From: CBDHDN01 sp965261585
GTDB lineage: Bacteria; Pseudomonadota; Alphaproteobacteria; UBA6615
NCBI GenBank assembly: GCA_965261585.1
Contig: CBDHDN010000029.1
Span: 248,001-312,000 of the forward strand
Direction of reading: 5' to 3'
DNA: 64,000 nt
In this document: one piece after another, positions 26,420 through 35,085 of the stretch
How the letters are laid out: every line of letters begins with the position of its first letter
Numbering within the stretch: the first letter of the stretch is position 1
The notes under the pieces: model-generated
The model's database searches: none
Seen by the model: only the letters and a program-made list of their open reading frames with translations
What the model was told of the DNA's origin: nothing
Translations under genes and position numbers: made by a program

Positions 26420-27199
26420 TCATCCGGCGGCCGGTGCCGGCTCATCGGCGGTCCCCAGATAGGCCTCGATGACGGTATCGTTCTTGCGCACTTCGTCCAT
26501 CGAGCCCTGGAACAGCACACGGCCCTCGGCCATCACGATCACCGGCTCGCACAGCCGCGCGATCATATCCATGTCGTGCTCGATGACGAAGAAGGTATAG
26601 CCGGCCTCGCGGTTCAGCCGTTCGATGTCGGCCACCAGGTTGGCCAGCAGCGTGCGGTTAACCCCGGCGCCGGGCTCGTCCAGCAGCACGACCTGGGCCT
26701 CCGTCATCATCGCCCGGCCCAGTTCCAACAGCTTCTTCTGCCCGCCGGACAGGTTGCCGGCCAGCTCGAACGCCAGCGGGTCGAGCCGCAGGAACTCGAG
26801 CACCTCCTCGGCGCGTTCGCGCACGCGCTGCTCCTCGCGCCGGATCCGCCGCCAGGCGATGATGGACGTGAACAGGCTCTCGCCGCTCTGCTGCGGCGGT
26901 ACGACCATCAGGTTCTCCAACACGGTCATGCGCGAGAACTCGTGCGGGATCTGGAACGTGCGCACGAGCCCCATGGCGAACAGCTCGTGCGGCTTGCGTC
27001 CGGTGACGTCGTGACCGTCGATGTAGATGTGGCCCCGGTTCGGCGCGAAGTTGCCGGCGATGATGTTGAACAGCGTCGTCTTGCCGGCCCCGTTGGGTCC
27101 GATCAGCGCGGTGATCGAGCCCTTCTCGACCTTCAACGAACAGTCTTCGACGGCATGGATGCCGCCGAAGGACTTGGAGACATGCTCGACCAGGATCAT
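26420..27199 (-). CDS. livG: Branched-chain amino acid ABC transporter ATPase, LivG type
   Basis: A 259-residue ATPase. ATG 27197-27199 is chosen; TTG two codons upstream is possible. Walker A is GPNGAGKTT, the LivG block VRTFQIPHEFSRMTVLEN is present, the signature is LSGGQKKLLELGRAMM, and Walker B is VVLLDEPGAGVN. FVIEHDMDMIARLC supplies the switch His, and YLGTADE is the LivG end. No LivF partner is found in the window, so the system would need one from elsewhere. Confidence 0.92.
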   Translation of the reverse strand: MILVEHVSKSFGGIHAVEDCSLKVEKGSITALIGPNGAGKTTLFNIIAGNFAPNRGHIYIDGHDVTGRKPHELFAMGLVRTFQIPHEFSRMTVLENLMVVPPQQSGESLFTSIIAWRRIRREEQRVRERAEEVLEFLRLDPLAFELAGNLSGGQKKLLELGRAMMTEAQVVLLDEPGAGVNRTLLANLVADIERLNREAGYTFFVIEHDMDMIARLCEPVIVMAEGRVLFQGSMDEVRKNDTVIEAYLGTADEPAPAAG

Positions 27200-27217
27200 G
27201 GGCAACGCGCCGCCGTC

Positions 27218-28300
27218 TCAGACGAGAAATGTCCGCAGGGCATCGATCACGGCGTCGTTCTCCGCCGGCAGGCCCAACGTGATGCGCAGGTGGTCGCCGA
27301 GCCCGTAGTCGTCGGCGGTACGGACGACGATGCCGTTGGCCAGCAGGTGGGCCTGGGCGGCGCCGGCGGTGTGGTTGGAGTTGGTGGCGAAGCGGACCAT
27401 GACGAAGTTGGTGACGCTCGGCACGACTGCCAGGCCGGCCGCGGTCAGCGCTTGGTTCAGGCGCGCACGCTCGGCCGCCGTGTCGTCGCGGACCCGGCGC
27501 ACGAAGGCGCGGTCGTCCAAGGCGGCGATCGCCGCCTCCTGGGCGATCGCGTTGACGTTGCCGATGCCGCGGATGCGGTTGATGATCCCGGCCATCGAGG
27601 CCGCGCAGTAGCCCCAGCCGACGCGCAGCGCCGCCAGCCCGAAGGCCTTGGAGAAGGTGCGGGTGACGATCACGTTCTCGGCATTGTCGACCAGTTCCAT
27701 CCCTGCTGAATAATCGGCCGCGTCGACATATTCGGCATAGGCCGCGTCGATAACCAGCACGACCGAACGCGGCAGGCCTGATGCCAGGCGCCGCATCGCG
27801 TCCGCCGCGATGTAGGTTCCCGTCGGGTTGTTCGGGTTGGCGATGAAGACGATCCGCGTGCGCTCACTGACCTGGGCCAAGAGGGCATCGACGTCGGCGA
27901 CGAGCCCTCGCTCCGGCGCCGTGACCGGGATTGCGCCGACCCGCATCGCGACGATGGGGAACTGCATGAAGCCGTATTCGGTGAACAGGATCTCGTCCCC
28001 CGGGCGCGCATAGACGCGGCCGACGGCGTCGAGCAGCTCTTCGGAGCCGTTGCCACAGATGATCTTGTCGGGGTCCAGCTCGTAGCGCCGGCCGATGGCC
28101 TCGCGCAGCGCGGTCGAGGCCGGATCGGGATAGCGGTGCAGCCGCTTGGCCCGCGCCGCCGCCGCGGCCTCGGCGAGCGGACTCGCGCCATAGCTCGATT
28201 CGTTGAGCGACAGGTCGGTCAACGACCGGTCGGGTGTGGCCGTGGCCGGCTTGACGACGGCCTTGCCGATCTCCGGGATATAGGGGTGCGGGCGGGTCAC
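27218..28300 (-). CDS. HisC-like class I/II aminotransferase
   Basis: A 360-residue PLP enzyme of the histidinol-phosphate aminotransferase family. GTG 28298-28300 (VTRPHPYIPEIGKAV) matches the family start. The PLP-binding blocks are visible: NESSYGASPLAEAAAAA, GNGSEELLDAVGRVY, ANPNNPTGTYI, DAAYAEYVDAADY and the lysine site TRTFSKAFGLAALRVGW. It lies 18 bp upstream of livG in the same direction, so here it may serve amino acid catabolism rather than histidine synthesis. That is inference. Confidence 0.87.
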   Translation of the reverse strand: MTRPHPYIPEIGKAVVKPATATPDRSLTDLSLNESSYGASPLAEAAAAARAKRLHRYPDPASTALREAIGRRYELDPDKIICGNGSEELLDAVGRVYARPGDEILFTEYGFMQFPIVAMRVGAIPVTAPERGLVADVDALLAQVSERTRIVFIANPNNPTGTYIAADAMRRLASGLPRSVVLVIDAAYAEYVDAADYSAGMELVDNAENVIVTRTFSKAFGLAALRVGWGYCAASMAGIINRIRGIGNVNAIAQEAAIAALDDRAFVRRVRDDTAAERARLNQALTAAGLAVVPSVTNFVMVRFATNSNHTAGAAQAHLLANGIVVRTADDYGLGDHLRITLGLPAENDAVIDALRTFLV

Positions 28301-28502
28301 ATTGGTTCTTGTCAGGTCGGTCCGGTGCTTATATGTCCGTTGGTCGCGCCGACTGCGACGATGCCGTACGAGGCCGGCCCGGCGCAAGCCCGCGTGTGGT
28401 CTTCCCGGGGCCCCGCGTCGCCGGTCTTGCCTACACCAATTGTTAAATGCCAACTCCTATAGGTCACTTCGGGACAGCACCGTGCTCGTAGCGGTGCTCC
28501 TA

Positions 28503-28605
28503 GTGCACCGACTCAGTCAGAGCCGTCACAGTGGAAACCTGGTTCTGAATACAAAACAACGGGTTGCTCCAGCGCATGGTGAATCATTTGTCTGGATCGG
28601 TGCAC
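28503..28605 (-). mobile_element. MITE copy 2 upstream of cysD
   Basis: Same 103-bp element as at 9136, in the opposite orientation, between TA at 28501-28502 and TA at 28606-28607. It ends 28 bp before the cysD start codon, so it lies in the leader or promoter region. The stretch 28301-28502 upstream shows no gene; it must hold the promoters of the divergent hisC-like and cysD genes. Confidence 0.9.
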
Positions 28606-28633
28606 TAGGCAGTTTCCCGGAAGTAGAGGCAGC

Positions 28634-29428
28634 ATGGATCATCTCGAGACACTAGAAGCCGAGAGCATCTACATCTTTCGCGAGGCCTTCAGTCAGATCG
28701 AGCGCCCGGCCTTGTTGTGGTCGCTCGGCAAGGACTCCAACGTCATGGTCTGGCTTGCCCTCAAGGCGTTTTTCGGCCGGGTGCCTTTTCCGCTGGTGCA
28801 TGTCGATACGGGCAAGAAGTTTCCTGAGATGTATGCCTTCCGCGAAAAATACACGCCGTTGTGGAATCTGAACCTGATCGTCGACGACTGCCCGCCGGTC
28901 GAGGAGATCGACCCTGCGCTGCCGCCGGCGGCGCGCTCCGCCGCGCGCAAGACCGAAGGCCTGAAGAAGGTCATCGCCAAGCATGGATTCACCGGCGTGA
29001 TCGCCGGCATCCGCCACGACGAGCAGGCGCTGCGCGCCAAGGAGCGCGTGTTCAGCCCGCGCAACGAGAATGGCGAGTGGTCGTTCCGCGATCAGCCGCC
29101 CGAGCTGTGGGACCACTACAAGACGGAGTTCCCGCCGGGCACCCACGTGCGCATCCACCCAATCCTGCGCTGGTCGGAATTGGATATCTGGCACTACATC
29201 CGGCGCGAAGGCATCCCGGTGGTCGACCTCTACTTCGCCCGGGACGGCAAGCGCTACCGCTCGCTCGGCGACCAGGACATCACGTCGCCGATCGATTCGA
29301 CGGCGTCGTCCGTCGACGAGATCATCGCCGAGCTGGAAGACACGACGACGTCCGAACGGGCGGGTCGCGCAATGGATCACGAATCCGAGGACGCGTTCGA
29401 GCGCCTGCGTGCGGCGGGGTATATGTAA
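28634..29428 (+). CDS. cysD: Sulfate adenylyltransferase subunit 2
   Basis: A 264-residue catalytic subunit of ATP sulfurylase, which makes adenosine 5'-phosphosulfate from sulfate and ATP, driven by the CysN GTPase. It has the PP-loop SLGKDSNVM, then FPLVHVDTGKKFPEMYAFR, IAGIRHDEQALRAKERVFSP, HPILRWSELDIWHYI and the C-terminal LGDQDITSPIDS. The start has a weak AGAGGCAGC upstream. cysNC follows after 3 bp. The MITE sits just upstream and may affect expression. Confidence 0.95.
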   Translation: MDHLETLEAESIYIFREAFSQIERPALLWSLGKDSNVMVWLALKAFFGRVPFPLVHVDTGKKFPEMYAFREKYTPLWNLNLIVDDCPPVEEIDPALPPAARSAARKTEGLKKVIAKHGFTGVIAGIRHDEQALRAKERVFSPRNENGEWSFRDQPPELWDHYKTEFPPGTHVRIHPILRWSELDIWHYIRREGIPVVDLYFARDGKRYRSLGDQDITSPIDSTASSVDEIIAELEDTTTSERAGRAMDHESEDAFERLRAAGYM

Positions 29429-29431
29429 GCC

Positions 29432-31252
29432 ATGTCGAAGACAGTCATTGACCTGCGGCACCCGCGACCCCGCTCGCCCAGCACGTCCATGCGCGAGGTC
29501 CTGAGGATCGTAATTGTCGGTCACGTCGACCATGGCAAGTCGACGCTGATCGGTCGGCTGCTGTACGACACGCGCTCGCTGCCGGCGGAGCAGATCGCGT
29601 CGATCGAGGCGGTCTCGGCGAAGCGCGGCAAGGGCATGGAGTGGGCCTTTCTGCTGGACGCCTTCCAGGCCGAGCGCGACCAGGGCATCACGATCGACAG
29701 CTCGCAGATCCGCTTCACCTCGGACAAGCGGGACTACGTGATCATCGATGCGCCGGGCCATCGTGAGTTCGTCACGAACATGATCAGCGGCGCCGCCAGC
29801 GCCGATGCGGCGCTGCTGGTCGTCGACGCCGGTGAAGGGGTGCGCCAGCAGACGCGCCGGCACGGCTATCTCTTGCACATGCTGGGCATCCGCCAGGTCG
29901 CCGTCATCATCATCAACAAGATGGACCAGGTCGGCTATGCCGAGCAGCGCTTCCTGGAGCTCGAGCGCGACATCAACGGCTATCTCGACGGCCTCGGCAT
30001 CGCCGCGTCGTTCATCGTGCCGGTGTCGGCCTACAACGGGCACAACATCATCGCGCCGGCGGCGGAGATGGCCTGGTATGACGGGGTGAGCGTCGTCGAG
30101 GCGCTGGATGCGTTCACGCAGCGGCCGGCGCCGGCGCACCTGCCGCTCAGGGTGCCGATCCAGGACGTCTACAAGTTCGACGAGCGGCGCATCCTGGTCG
30201 GCCGTGTCGAGAGCGGCGTGCTGCGGGTCGGCGACACGCTGTTGTTCTCGCCGTCGAACAAGACGTCGGTGGTGCGCACGCTGGAGACCTGGCACGACGA
30301 CGTGCCGCCGGTCGAGGCGCCAGTCGAGGCAACGGCGGGCCAGGTCGTCGGCTTCACGCTGGAGGAGCAGATCTTCGTCGAGCGCGGCGAGATGGCGTCG
30401 GACTTGGAGGCGCCGCCGTTCGAGACCAACGTGGCGCGGGCGCACATCTTCTGGCTTGGCCGGGCGCCCTTGGAAGAGGGCAAGCGCTACGTCATGAAGC
30501 AGGCGACGGCGCGCCACGACGTGGTCGTGGAATCGATCGAGACGCTGATCGACACGGACACGCTGAAGTCGTCGGCGGGGACGCAGGTGGAGCGGCACGG
30601 CATCGCCGAGGTGGTGCTGCGCAGCCGCTCGATGCTGGCGGTCGACGAGTACCGCACGAACCCGTCGCTCGGGCGGTTCATTCTGCTGGACGGCTACGAC
30701 ATCGTCGGCGGCGGGCTGCTCAGGCTCGAGGGCTACCCCGACCAGCGCCAGTCGGTGACGGTCAAGGCGACGAACCTCACGCCGGTCGAGCACAAGGTCA
30801 CGGCAACGATGCGGGCCCAGCAGACCGGCCACAAGGGCGGCGTGCTGTGGTTCACCGGCCTGTCGGGCGCCGGCAAGTCGACCCTGGCGTTGGAGTTGGA
30901 GCGCCAGCTCTATCGCCGCGGCTATCACGTCTACGTGCTGGACGGCGACAATGTGCGCTCCGGCCTCAACGCCAACCTCGGCTTCTCGCCCGAGGATCGT
31001 GGCGAGAACATCCGCCGGGTCGGTGAGCTTGCGGCATTGTTCGCCGACGCCGGCCTGATCGTCATCGCCGCGTTCATCTCGCCCTATCAGGCCGACCGCG
31101 ACCGCGCCCGCGCCGCCGCCGGCAAGGTCTTCCACGAGGTCTACGTCAAGTCGGACCTGGCGACCTGTGAGAAGCGCGACCCCAAGGGCCTCTACCAGAA
31201 GGCGCGGCGCGGCGAGATCGCCGACTTCACGGGAATTTCGGCCCCCCTATGA
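29432..31252 (+). CDS. cysN/cysC: Sulfate adenylyltransferase subunit 1/APS kinase fusion, frameshifted near the end
   Basis: Residues 1-440 are the CysN GTPase (VGHVDHGKST, DQGITID, DAPGHREFV, NKMDQ). Residues from about 460 are APS kinase CysC (FTGLSGAGKSTLA, LDGDNVRSGLNANLGF, KGLYQKARRGEIADFTGI). The frame ends SAPL at TGA 31250-31252. One base fewer in the C6 run at 31242-31247 restores YEQPQAAELVVDTS and continues to TAG at 31373. CysN should be intact; the kinase loses about 40 residues unless the extra C is an error. Confidence 0.93.
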   Translation: MSKTVIDLRHPRPRSPSTSMREVLRIVIVGHVDHGKSTLIGRLLYDTRSLPAEQIASIEAVSAKRGKGMEWAFLLDAFQAERDQGITIDSSQIRFTSDKRDYVIIDAPGHREFVTNMISGAASADAALLVVDAGEGVRQQTRRHGYLLHMLGIRQVAVIIINKMDQVGYAEQRFLELERDINGYLDGLGIAASFIVPVSAYNGHNIIAPAAEMAWYDGVSVVEALDAFTQRPAPAHLPLRVPIQDVYKFDERRILVGRVESGVLRVGDTLLFSPSNKTSVVRTLETWHDDVPPVEAPVEATAGQVVGFTLEEQIFVERGEMASDLEAPPFETNVARAHIFWLGRAPLEEGKRYVMKQATARHDVVVESIETLIDTDTLKSSAGTQVERHGIAEVVLRSRSMLAVDEYRTNPSLGRFILLDGYDIVGGGLLRLEGYPDQRQSVTVKATNLTPVEHKVTATMRAQQTGHKGGVLWFTGLSGAGKSTLALELERQLYRRGYHVYVLDGDNVRSGLNANLGFSPEDRGENIRRVGELAALFADAGLIVIAAFISPYQADRDRARAAAGKVFHEVYVKSDLATCEKRDPKGLYQKARRGEIADFTGISAPL

Positions 31253-31542
31253 GCAGCCGCAGGCGGCGGAACTGGTGGTCGACACCTCGATGCAGGACGA
31301 AGAGGATTGCGTCGCCCAGCTGATGAACTACGTCTCGAAGAAGTTCAAGCTGAAGAACGGCGCGCCCGGCTAGCGGTTGGTCCCGAAGCTCGAGCCCGTT
31401 AGAGGGGCCGAAAGGAAGTCGGTCGGGCGGCTGCGGGACTCCGCGACGGTGCGCCGGTCAGGCCACGTGACATTGCTGCCGGATTGCGCTTAACCTTCGG
31501 CCCGGCGCCGCGCCGCGAGGGGCTGGCGGTAGCGGCGATTTG

Positions 31543-32135
31543 ATGGGACGCGGGCGTGCGGCTCACACGAGCCGAAGGCGGGCACTGAAGCATCTTTTCC
31601 TGGCCGTCGCACTGGGCCTGAGCCTCGCCGGCGCGGGCAGCGGTGGGCAAGCGCAAGCCACGAGCTTTGTTTTCTTCTATCAGACATACGGCGATTGGAC
31701 CCTGGTGTGCGGGCGTAACGAGGTGACGCTCACCAAGTCGTGCAGCCTGAGCGCGCCCCAGGCCTCGCTCGACCTCAAGACGCCGCAGAACGTGATCTCC
31801 GTCGAGGAGACGTCGCCGAACGAGTTTCGCCTCGCCATCAGCGTGCGCAACAGCGTCGTCAAGGGGCTGCCGCTTTTTCTGCGCGTCAATGACTTCCCGG
31901 CACACGCCGCCGAGGTCGTCAACTCCACTGCCGAGTGGCGCGGCGATGTTGGTCGCACGATCGTTGCCGAGCTCAACGCCGGGACGGCGGTCGTCTACCG
32001 CGTGCACTCGCTGCCCTATGGGGGCCTGTCGACACCCAGGTGTCGTTGGCCCAGTTTCCCGCGGCGCTGAATTCCTACCGCACGACCGTCCGGGTCCACA
32101 GCATCATCGCCGAAAGCACCCAGGAACGGCCCTAG
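31543..32135 (+). pseudogene. IalB-like secreted protein, frameshifted, with IS630 at its stop codon
   Basis: Signal peptide (LKHLFLAVALGLSLAGAG), then YGDWTLVCG...LTKSCSLSAPQ, which resembles the invasion-associated locus B family. The frame is lost in a G5 run at 32020-32024. Removing one G restores PVDTQVSLAQFPAALNSYR and the end ESTQERP with TAG at 32133-32135. That TAG is made of the TA target plus the first G of the IS630, and the uninterrupted target would read TAG too. The family assignment is moderate. Confidence 0.65.
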
Positions 32136-33255
32136 TACCGGCTATCGCTGGCGGCGGAGTCGTGATTCAAAGGATGGATGAACATCCAGGACGCGACTCC
32201 GGTCATATTGACGGAGGAGGAGCGGGCGGTGCTTGAGAGCATGGTCCGATCTCCGAAGACGGAACAGGGCGTGAGCGAGCGCGCCCGCATGGTGTTGTTG
32301 GCGGCGGACGGCCGCTCGACGCGCTCCATTGCGGCGGCGCTTGGCACCTGGCCGGGGCGGGTCAGCCGCTGGCGCACGCGCTTCGCGGCGGAACGGCTGG
32401 CCGGGCTGTCGGATCGAGCGCGGCCGGGGGCGACGCCGATCTACACGGCCGAGACGGGCCGGCGCATCCTGGCGCAGTTGGACGAGCCGCCGCCCGCCGG
32501 CTTCGCTCGCTGGACGGCGCCACTGCTGGCCCGGGCGCTGGGCGATGTGTCGGACCAGTACATCTGGCGCTTCCTGCGCCGGCAAAAGATCGACCTGGCC
32601 GGCCGTAAATCCTGGTGCCAGAGCAACGATCCCGAGTTCGTCCCCAAGGCGGCCGAGATCGTCGGCCTCTACTTGCACCCGCCGGAGGACGCCATCGTGC
32701 TGGCGGTCGACGAGAAGCCGCACATCCAGGCGCTGGAGCGCGCCCAGGGCTATCTGAAGCTGCCGAACGGGCGCGCCCTGATCGGCCATGGCCACACCTA
32801 TAAGCGACACGGCACGACGACGCTGTTTGCCGCTCTCAACGTCGCCAGCGGCGAGGTTCAGGCCGGACACTACGAACGGCGGCGCCGCCGTGAGTTCCTC
32901 GACTTCATGAACCGCGTGGTGGCCGCCTATCCCGACCGCGAGATCCATGTCGTTCTCGACAACCTGAACACCCACAAGCCCAAGCGCGACCGCTGGCTCA
33001 AGGCGCATCCCCATGTCCACTTCCACTTCACGCCCAACTACGCCAGCTGGCTCAACCAGATCGAGATCTGGTTCTCGATCCTCAGCCGCGCCGCCCTGCA
33101 CGGCGCCAGCTTCACTTCGCCCCGACAACTCAGGGACGCCATCGATGCCTTCATCCACGCCCACAACAAGACCGCCAAGCCTTTCCGTTGGGTCAGCACC
33201 AACATCCATCAGAAGAGGCTCAAACCACGTCGTCGCGATTTGTGATTCCCGGTAC
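32135..33255 (+). mobile_element. IS630-family element (type A), 1121 bp
   Basis: Between TA at 32133-32134 and TA at 33256-33257. The ends are GTACCGG with further imperfect inverted similarity (CTATCGC against GAATCAC). It contains one intact transposase gene. The insertion preserves the stop codon of the gene it hit. Confidence 0.88.
32178..33245 (+). CDS. IS630-family transposase
   Basis: A 355-residue DDE transposase. It has an N-terminal helix-turn-helix (VSERARMVLLAADGRSTRSI, then WPGRVSRWRTRF). The catalytic domain has VDEKPHIQ (Asp), VVLDNLNTHK (Asp) and LNQIEIWFSIL (Glu). The intact frame begins ATG 32178. It is different from the IS630 pair at 55082 and 59423, which uses a frameshift. 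Confidence 0.94.
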   Translation: MNIQDATPVILTEEERAVLESMVRSPKTEQGVSERARMVLLAADGRSTRSIAAALGTWPGRVSRWRTRFAAERLAGLSDRARPGATPIYTAETGRRILAQLDEPPPAGFARWTAPLLARALGDVSDQYIWRFLRRQKIDLAGRKSWCQSNDPEFVPKAAEIVGLYLHPPEDAIVLAVDEKPHIQALERAQGYLKLPNGRALIGHGHTYKRHGTTTLFAALNVASGEVQAGHYERRRRREFLDFMNRVVAAYPDREIHVVLDNLNTHKPKRDRWLKAHPHVHFHFTPNYASWLNQIEIWFSILSRAALHGASFTSPRQLRDAIDAFIHAHNKTAKPFRWVSTNIHQKRLKPRRRDL

Positions 33256-33337
33256 TAGGGCGCGCCGCGCCCAGTTCAATATCGTCCGATTGGGTGTGGA
33301 TGACATCGGGTCGGCGGGGCTTCGGCGGGACCGTGCG

Positions 33338-33377
33338 TCCCGGCGGGCGCCCGTCGGTCCCGGCGGGCGCCCGTCTT
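33338..33377 (+). repeat. 20-bp tandem duplication
   Basis: TCCCGGCGGGCGCCCGTCGG occurs at 33338-33357 and again at 33358-33377 with two mismatches at the end. It lies in the 33257-33496 leader of the TRAP operon, where no gene is seen. Confidence 0.6.
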
Positions 33378-33496
33378 GGCTTTTTGTCCGAGGCTGTGTC
33401 AAAAAGTGGCAGGCGTTGGATCCCTCTGTGCAACGATTTCGCGTGGCCATGGGGTCCACGACACGCCTTGGAAAAAAACCATTGGGAGGAATTCAG

Positions 33497-34603
33497 ATGA
33501 CAACCAGAATTGGCCGCCGCGCAATCGTCGGCGCGGGGACGATTGCGCTGCTCGCCGGCGTCGGCTTGACCGCCCCCGCGACCGCCCAGGCTCAGCTAAA
33601 ATTGCGCATGTCGACGCCCGCGTCCGAGACCGATTTCCGCTCGCAGGGCTTGGCGACCACATTCGCCGCCGGGGTGAGCGGATTTGCGACCTACGAGCCG
33701 CACTACAACGATTCCCTGTTCAAGCAGGGTACCGAGCTCGTCGCGATAGCCCGTGGCAACCTAGTGCACAGATCCAGACAAATGATTCACCGTGCGCTGG
33801 AGCAACCGGTTGTTTTGTATTCGGAATCAGATTTCCACGGTGACGGCTCTGACTGAGTCGGTGCACTAGAGATGTCGATCACCTCGGCCCAGGAGCTCGC
33901 CAAGCTGATCCCTGAATGGTCGATCTTCACCGCCGCCTACCTGATGCGTGACGCGGAGCATCAGCGGAAGGTCTTCGAAGGCGACATCGGCAAGGAGATG
34001 TATCAGCTGGCCGAGGACAAGCTTGGCGTCAAGCTGTTGTCGGTGATGTATTTCGGCACCCGCCAGCTCAATCTGCGCGGCGACCAGAGAATCAACACGC
34101 CCGAAGATATGGCCGGCGTGAAATTGCGCATGCCGGGGACCGATGCATGGCAATTCCTGGGCCGGGCGCTCGGCGCCAACCCGACGCCGATGGCTTTCAC
34201 CGAGGTCTATACCGGTCTGCAGACCGGCACGATCGATGGCCAGGACAACCCGCTGCCGACCGACAAGGACCGGAAGTTTTACGAGGTTACCGACCAGATC
34301 GTGTTGACGGGCCATCTCGTCGACATGAACTTCCTGGCATTCAGCAAGTCGGTTTGGGACGACCTGACAGCGGCGCAGCAGCAGACTGTTCAGGAATCCG
34401 CGCAGCGCGCGTCGCTTCAGATCACCGAAACCATCCTCGCCAACGAGGCGCAGTTGGTTGAGTTCTTCAAATCCGAAGGCCTCGACGTCTATACACCGGA
34501 TGTGGATGCGTTCCGTGCACGGGCCCAGAAAATGTACCAGGAGAGCGACTTCTCCAAGGACTGGCCGGCCGGACTGCTCGATCGGATCAACGCGGTCAAG
34601 TAA
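33497..34603 (+). pseudogene. dctP: TRAP transporter substrate-binding protein (DctP), split by a MITE
   Basis: The coding parts are 33497-33763 and 33869-34603. Deleting the MITE and one TA joins ARGNL to EMSITSAQEL in frame, giving 333 residues. It has a Tat-like signal (GRRAIVGAGTIALLAGVG). DctP blocks are SQGLATTFAAGV, NLRGDQRINTPEDMAGVKLR, TPMAFTEVYTGLQTGTIDGQ and the C-terminal YQESDFSKDWPAGLL. With the MITE in place translation stops inside the repeat at GDGSD, so the importer lacks its receptor. GGGAGGA precedes ATG 33497. Confidence 0.92.
33764..33866 (+). mobile_element. MITE copy 3 inside dctP
   Basis: 103 bp between TA at 33762-33763 and 33867-33868, same orientation as copy 1. 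One terminal repeat has a mismatch (GTGCACAGA). It has five differences from copy 1, so it is the most diverged of the three. Confidence 0.9.
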
Positions 34604-34613
34604 CCCAACACCG

Positions 34614-35059
34614 ATGATTTTCGCACGCAACTGGCTGCGAAACAGGGCGGACAACGTGGCGGTGGGGCTTCTCACCGCCATGTTTGTCTCGTTCATCCTG
34701 CAGATATTTTTCCGCTACGTCGTCAACAAGCCGTTGAGTTGGACCCTGGAGGCCAACTTGTTGACCTGGCGGTGGACCGTGTTTTGGGTGTCGGCATTCC
34801 TTCTGCCCGATCGCGATCATGTACGCTTCGACGCCATCTACGTCAGCGTTCGGCCGCGGCAATAATTATCGGGTTTGCGGCAGCGTTTCCCGCCACGGTC
34901 GACTTCGTCTCGTTCATGAAGATCGAAAAGAGCTCTAGTCTGGGTATCCGCCTCGACTATGTGTTCTCCGCTTATGTGCTGTTCGCCGCGGCGATCATCG
35001 TGCGCTACACCATTCGCGCGGTAAGAATCGCCGTCGGCGGCAATGCCGATGAGCTGTAG
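34614..35059 (+). pseudogene. dctQ: TRAP transporter small permease (DctQ), frameshifted
   Basis: The first frame (MIFARNWLRNRADNVAVGLL) has the first helices and the family motif FLLPDRDHVRFDAIY, ending at a TAA near 34865. The rest continues one frame away from about 34855: IIIGFAAAFPATVDFVSFM, a last helix and GNADEL with TAG at 35059. A single-base indel near CGGCCGCGGCAAT explains it. It sits between dctP and dctM, 10 bp after the former. Confidence 0.83.
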
Positions 35060-35085
35060 ATCGTAGTCGAGCCCTAGCGAAACCG

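Noticed and set aside
25841..27709. 622-codon plus-strand frame opposite livH/livG/hisC-like genes
   Set aside because: His/Asp/Arg-rich shadow; the minus strand carries complete transporter and aminotransferase motifs.
28652..31135. 827-codon open frame on the minus strand opposite cysD/cysNC
   Set aside because: It is a GC-rich antisense shadow. The plus strand has clear CysD and CysN motifs, while this frame is Arg/Asp/His-rich with no recognisable fold.
32135..33255. IS630 type A as the parent of the 103-bp MITE
   Set aside because: Both use TA targets, but the ends differ (GTACCGG against GTGCACCGA) and no internal similarity is seen.
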